DNA from: Rickettsiales bacterium
GTDB taxonomy: Bacteria; Bacteroidota; Bacteroidia; Cytophagales; Cyclobacteriaceae
NCBI GenBank assembly: GCA_002729235.1
Contig: PBTY01000016.1
Span: 62,001-126,000, forward strand
DNA: 64,000 nt
Direction: 5' to 3'
The translations under genes and the position numbers were made by a program. The notes below the pieces were generated by a model, which searched no databases, was not told where the DNA came from, and saw nothing but the letters and a program-made list of their open reading frames with translations. This document shows, in pieces, positions 62,968 through 64,000 of the stretch; position 1 is the first letter of the stretch, and every line of letters begins with the position of its first letter.

Positions 62968-63369
62968 ATGATTGGATTCTTAAGAAACATCTTCCTTCAG
63001 AAATGCCCGAGATGCAGAGAAGGAGAACTATTTGTAAGTGGAACTTATAATTTAAAATCGTTCACCAAAATGAACGAGAAGTGCGACTGCTGCGGGCTGA
63101 AATATGAAATGGAACCTTCCTTTTTTTATGGAGCACTTTATGTCAGTTATGCCCTTCAAGTAGCTCTTTTCATTACCATATTCGTTGCAATCACGGTATT
63201 GGCACCGGATGCTCCGGCTTCCTGGTACATCATTGGAGTAGTATTCTCCATTATTGTCTTCTTTCCGCTAGTAATGCGCTTGAGCCGATCTATCTGGATT
63301 CATTTCTTTGTGAAATATGAACCCGGTCATAAAAAAAAGGTTAAACACGAACATGCTTCGCAAACGTAA
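62968..63369 (+). CDS. DUF983 membrane protein
   Basis: 133 residues. A zinc-ribbon-like N-terminus (QKCPRCREGELF and CDCCGLKY) precedes two or three helices, with EPSFFYGALYVSYAL the family signature. The function is unknown. TAACTTCG at 62943 may be a degenerate -7 box. Confidence 0.85.
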   Translation: MIGFLRNIFLQKCPRCREGELFVSGTYNLKSFTKMNEKCDCCGLKYEMEPSFFYGALYVSYALQVALFITIFVAITVLAPDAPASWYIIGVVFSIIVFFPLVMRLSRSIWIHFFVKYEPGHKKKVKHEHASQT

Positions 63370-63450
63370 CTTTAGTTACGTCGCACCAAGGAACTTTTTC
63401 GTTAATTACATCAGAGAGACTACCCAAAATAGTTAGCTAGTTTATAATGG

Positions 63451-63483
63451 AATGGAGTGGTCAACGATCACTCCATTTTTTAC
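63451..63483 (+). terminator. Terminator after the DUF983 gene
   Basis: Stem AATGGAGTG/CACTCCATT followed by T5-6. It lies about 80 bp past the stop. Confidence 0.75.
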
Positions 63484-63494
63484 TTTTATTAGTA

Positions 63495-64000
63495 ATGAAA
63501 GCACCCCTCGACTCCTTAAGCACGTTCAATCAGTTTATTGAAAACCGATATCCTGGATTAGAGGATACCAAAGAGCTTGATACACTACGTGCATCAGATT
63601 ACTGTCGATTAGATGAACAAAAGCATACCTATCTGGATTTTACAGGAGGTAATCTATACGGAACCAGTCAAATAGAACAACATCATCAGCTTCTTAAAGA
63701 AAGCATCTTAGGCAACCCACATTCACTTAACCCGTCTTCTCAGAGATCTTCAGAGCTAGTGGAGCAAGCAAGACACCATTTACTAGCGTTTTTCAATGCC
63801 ACAGATGATTACTTTCTGATCTTTACACCGAATGCGTCTGGTGCTTTAAAAATCATTGGTGAATCCTATCCATTTCACCGCAAAAGCCATTTCCTCCTCC
63901 CATTTGACAACCACAATTCGGTCAATGGAATACGTGAGTATGCTAAACATAATGGAGCAAGCTATAGCTATTCTCCTCTGAACTATGAGGATTTACGATT
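63495..64000 (+). CDS. Class V aminotransferase-like (cysteine desulfurase/MOSC-type) protein, N-terminal part
   Basis: The frame is open to the window edge (168 codons seen). TYLDFTGGNLYGTSQIEQHH, GNPHSLNPSSQRSSELVEQA and FTPNASGALKIIGESYPF match the N-terminal half of class V aminotransferases such as cysteine desulfurases and molybdenum-cofactor sulfurases; HNSVNGIREYA is also shared. The PLP Lys lies beyond the window, so the subtype cannot be set. Confidence 0.8.
   Translation, partial: MKAPLDSLSTFNQFIENRYPGLEDTKELDTLRASDYCRLDEQKHTYLDFTGGNLYGTSQIEQHHQLLKESILGNPHSLNPSSQRSSELVEQARHHLLAFFNATDDYFLIFTPNASGALKIIGESYPFHRKSHFLLPFDNHNSVNGIREYAKHNGASYSYSPLNYEDLR

Noticed and set aside
1-64000. 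CRISPR array
   Set aside because: No regularly spaced direct repeats with unique spacers were seen, and no cas gene is present.

Overview
The window is low-GC DNA from a gliding-type Bacteroidota, most likely a marine Cytophagales relative. This rests on PorU and PorV of the type IX secretion system (T9SS), GldH, a GWxTD protein, lipoproteins with a short lipobox, WG-repeat and TPR proteins, and promoters of the Bacteroidota form TAnnTTTG (-7) with TTTG (-33). The genus is not determined.

Positions 1-37,600 are mostly core chromosome. In order: the 3' end of porU, porV and a degenerate M16 peptidase homologue; a WG-repeat protein and hemA; a helix-hairpin-helix protein, a very large SF1 helicase and a DUF5995 protein; gldH-ricT; purD; recQ; a mannose-1-phosphate guanylyltransferase; rlmB with a GWxTD protein; a methyltransferase; dps; asnB; an NlpC/P60 hydrolase; a Trk/Ktr potassium channel with its RCK subunit; tRNA-Ala flanked by two broken tRNA-Ala copies; an ABC exporter; a small P-loop kinase and a GreA/B-like protein; an FtsX-type permease; a short MITE-like element; an ALDH7-type dehydrogenase; DegP/HtrA; and Hsp20.

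Positions 37,820-47,594 are an integrated element of about 9.8 kb inserted in the 3' half of tRNA-Asn(GTT). It is bounded by a perfect 48-bp direct repeat. It carries a tyrosine recombinase at the right end, an excisionase-like HTH protein and a possible RteC-like protein at the left end, and repeated ATTTGCC motifs near both ends that look like integrase arm sites. Its cargo is unusual: a TPR protein, a gene-free stretch with strong RNA hairpins, a membrane-anchored winged-helix-like protein, a TSP3-repeat lipoprotein, a protein of about 1,180 residues resembling phage tail/stabilisation proteins, and two tiny paralogous proteins. No replication, conjugation, capsid or packaging gene was recognised. 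I regard it as a satellite-like or cargo-type integrative element and the best candidate here for an undescribed system.

Positions 47,831-60,852 hold a LysR regulator divergent from an HPP membrane protein, then a nitrous-oxide reduction locus: an Rrf2-type Fe-S regulator, the RIC/ScdA di-iron repair protein, a lipoprotein cytochrome c, a fasciclin lipoprotein, clade II nosZ, a membrane protein, nosL, nosD, nosF, nosY, a group III truncated globin, a cupin, a haem-copper-oxidase-like membrane protein and an NnrS-like protein. Intergenic spacings are 66 bp or less and several genes overlap, so it reads as one or a few transcripts. A shared GGA(N8)TCC palindrome overlaps the rrf2 -33 box and recurs before the RIC gene, which suggests autoregulated control by the NO-sensing Rrf2 protein. 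No nitrate, nitrite or NO reductase is in the window.

The right end has a decayed Nudix hydrolase gene, a tiny lipoprotein with a TPR membrane protein, a DUF983 protein, and the start of a class V aminotransferase-like gene running off the window.
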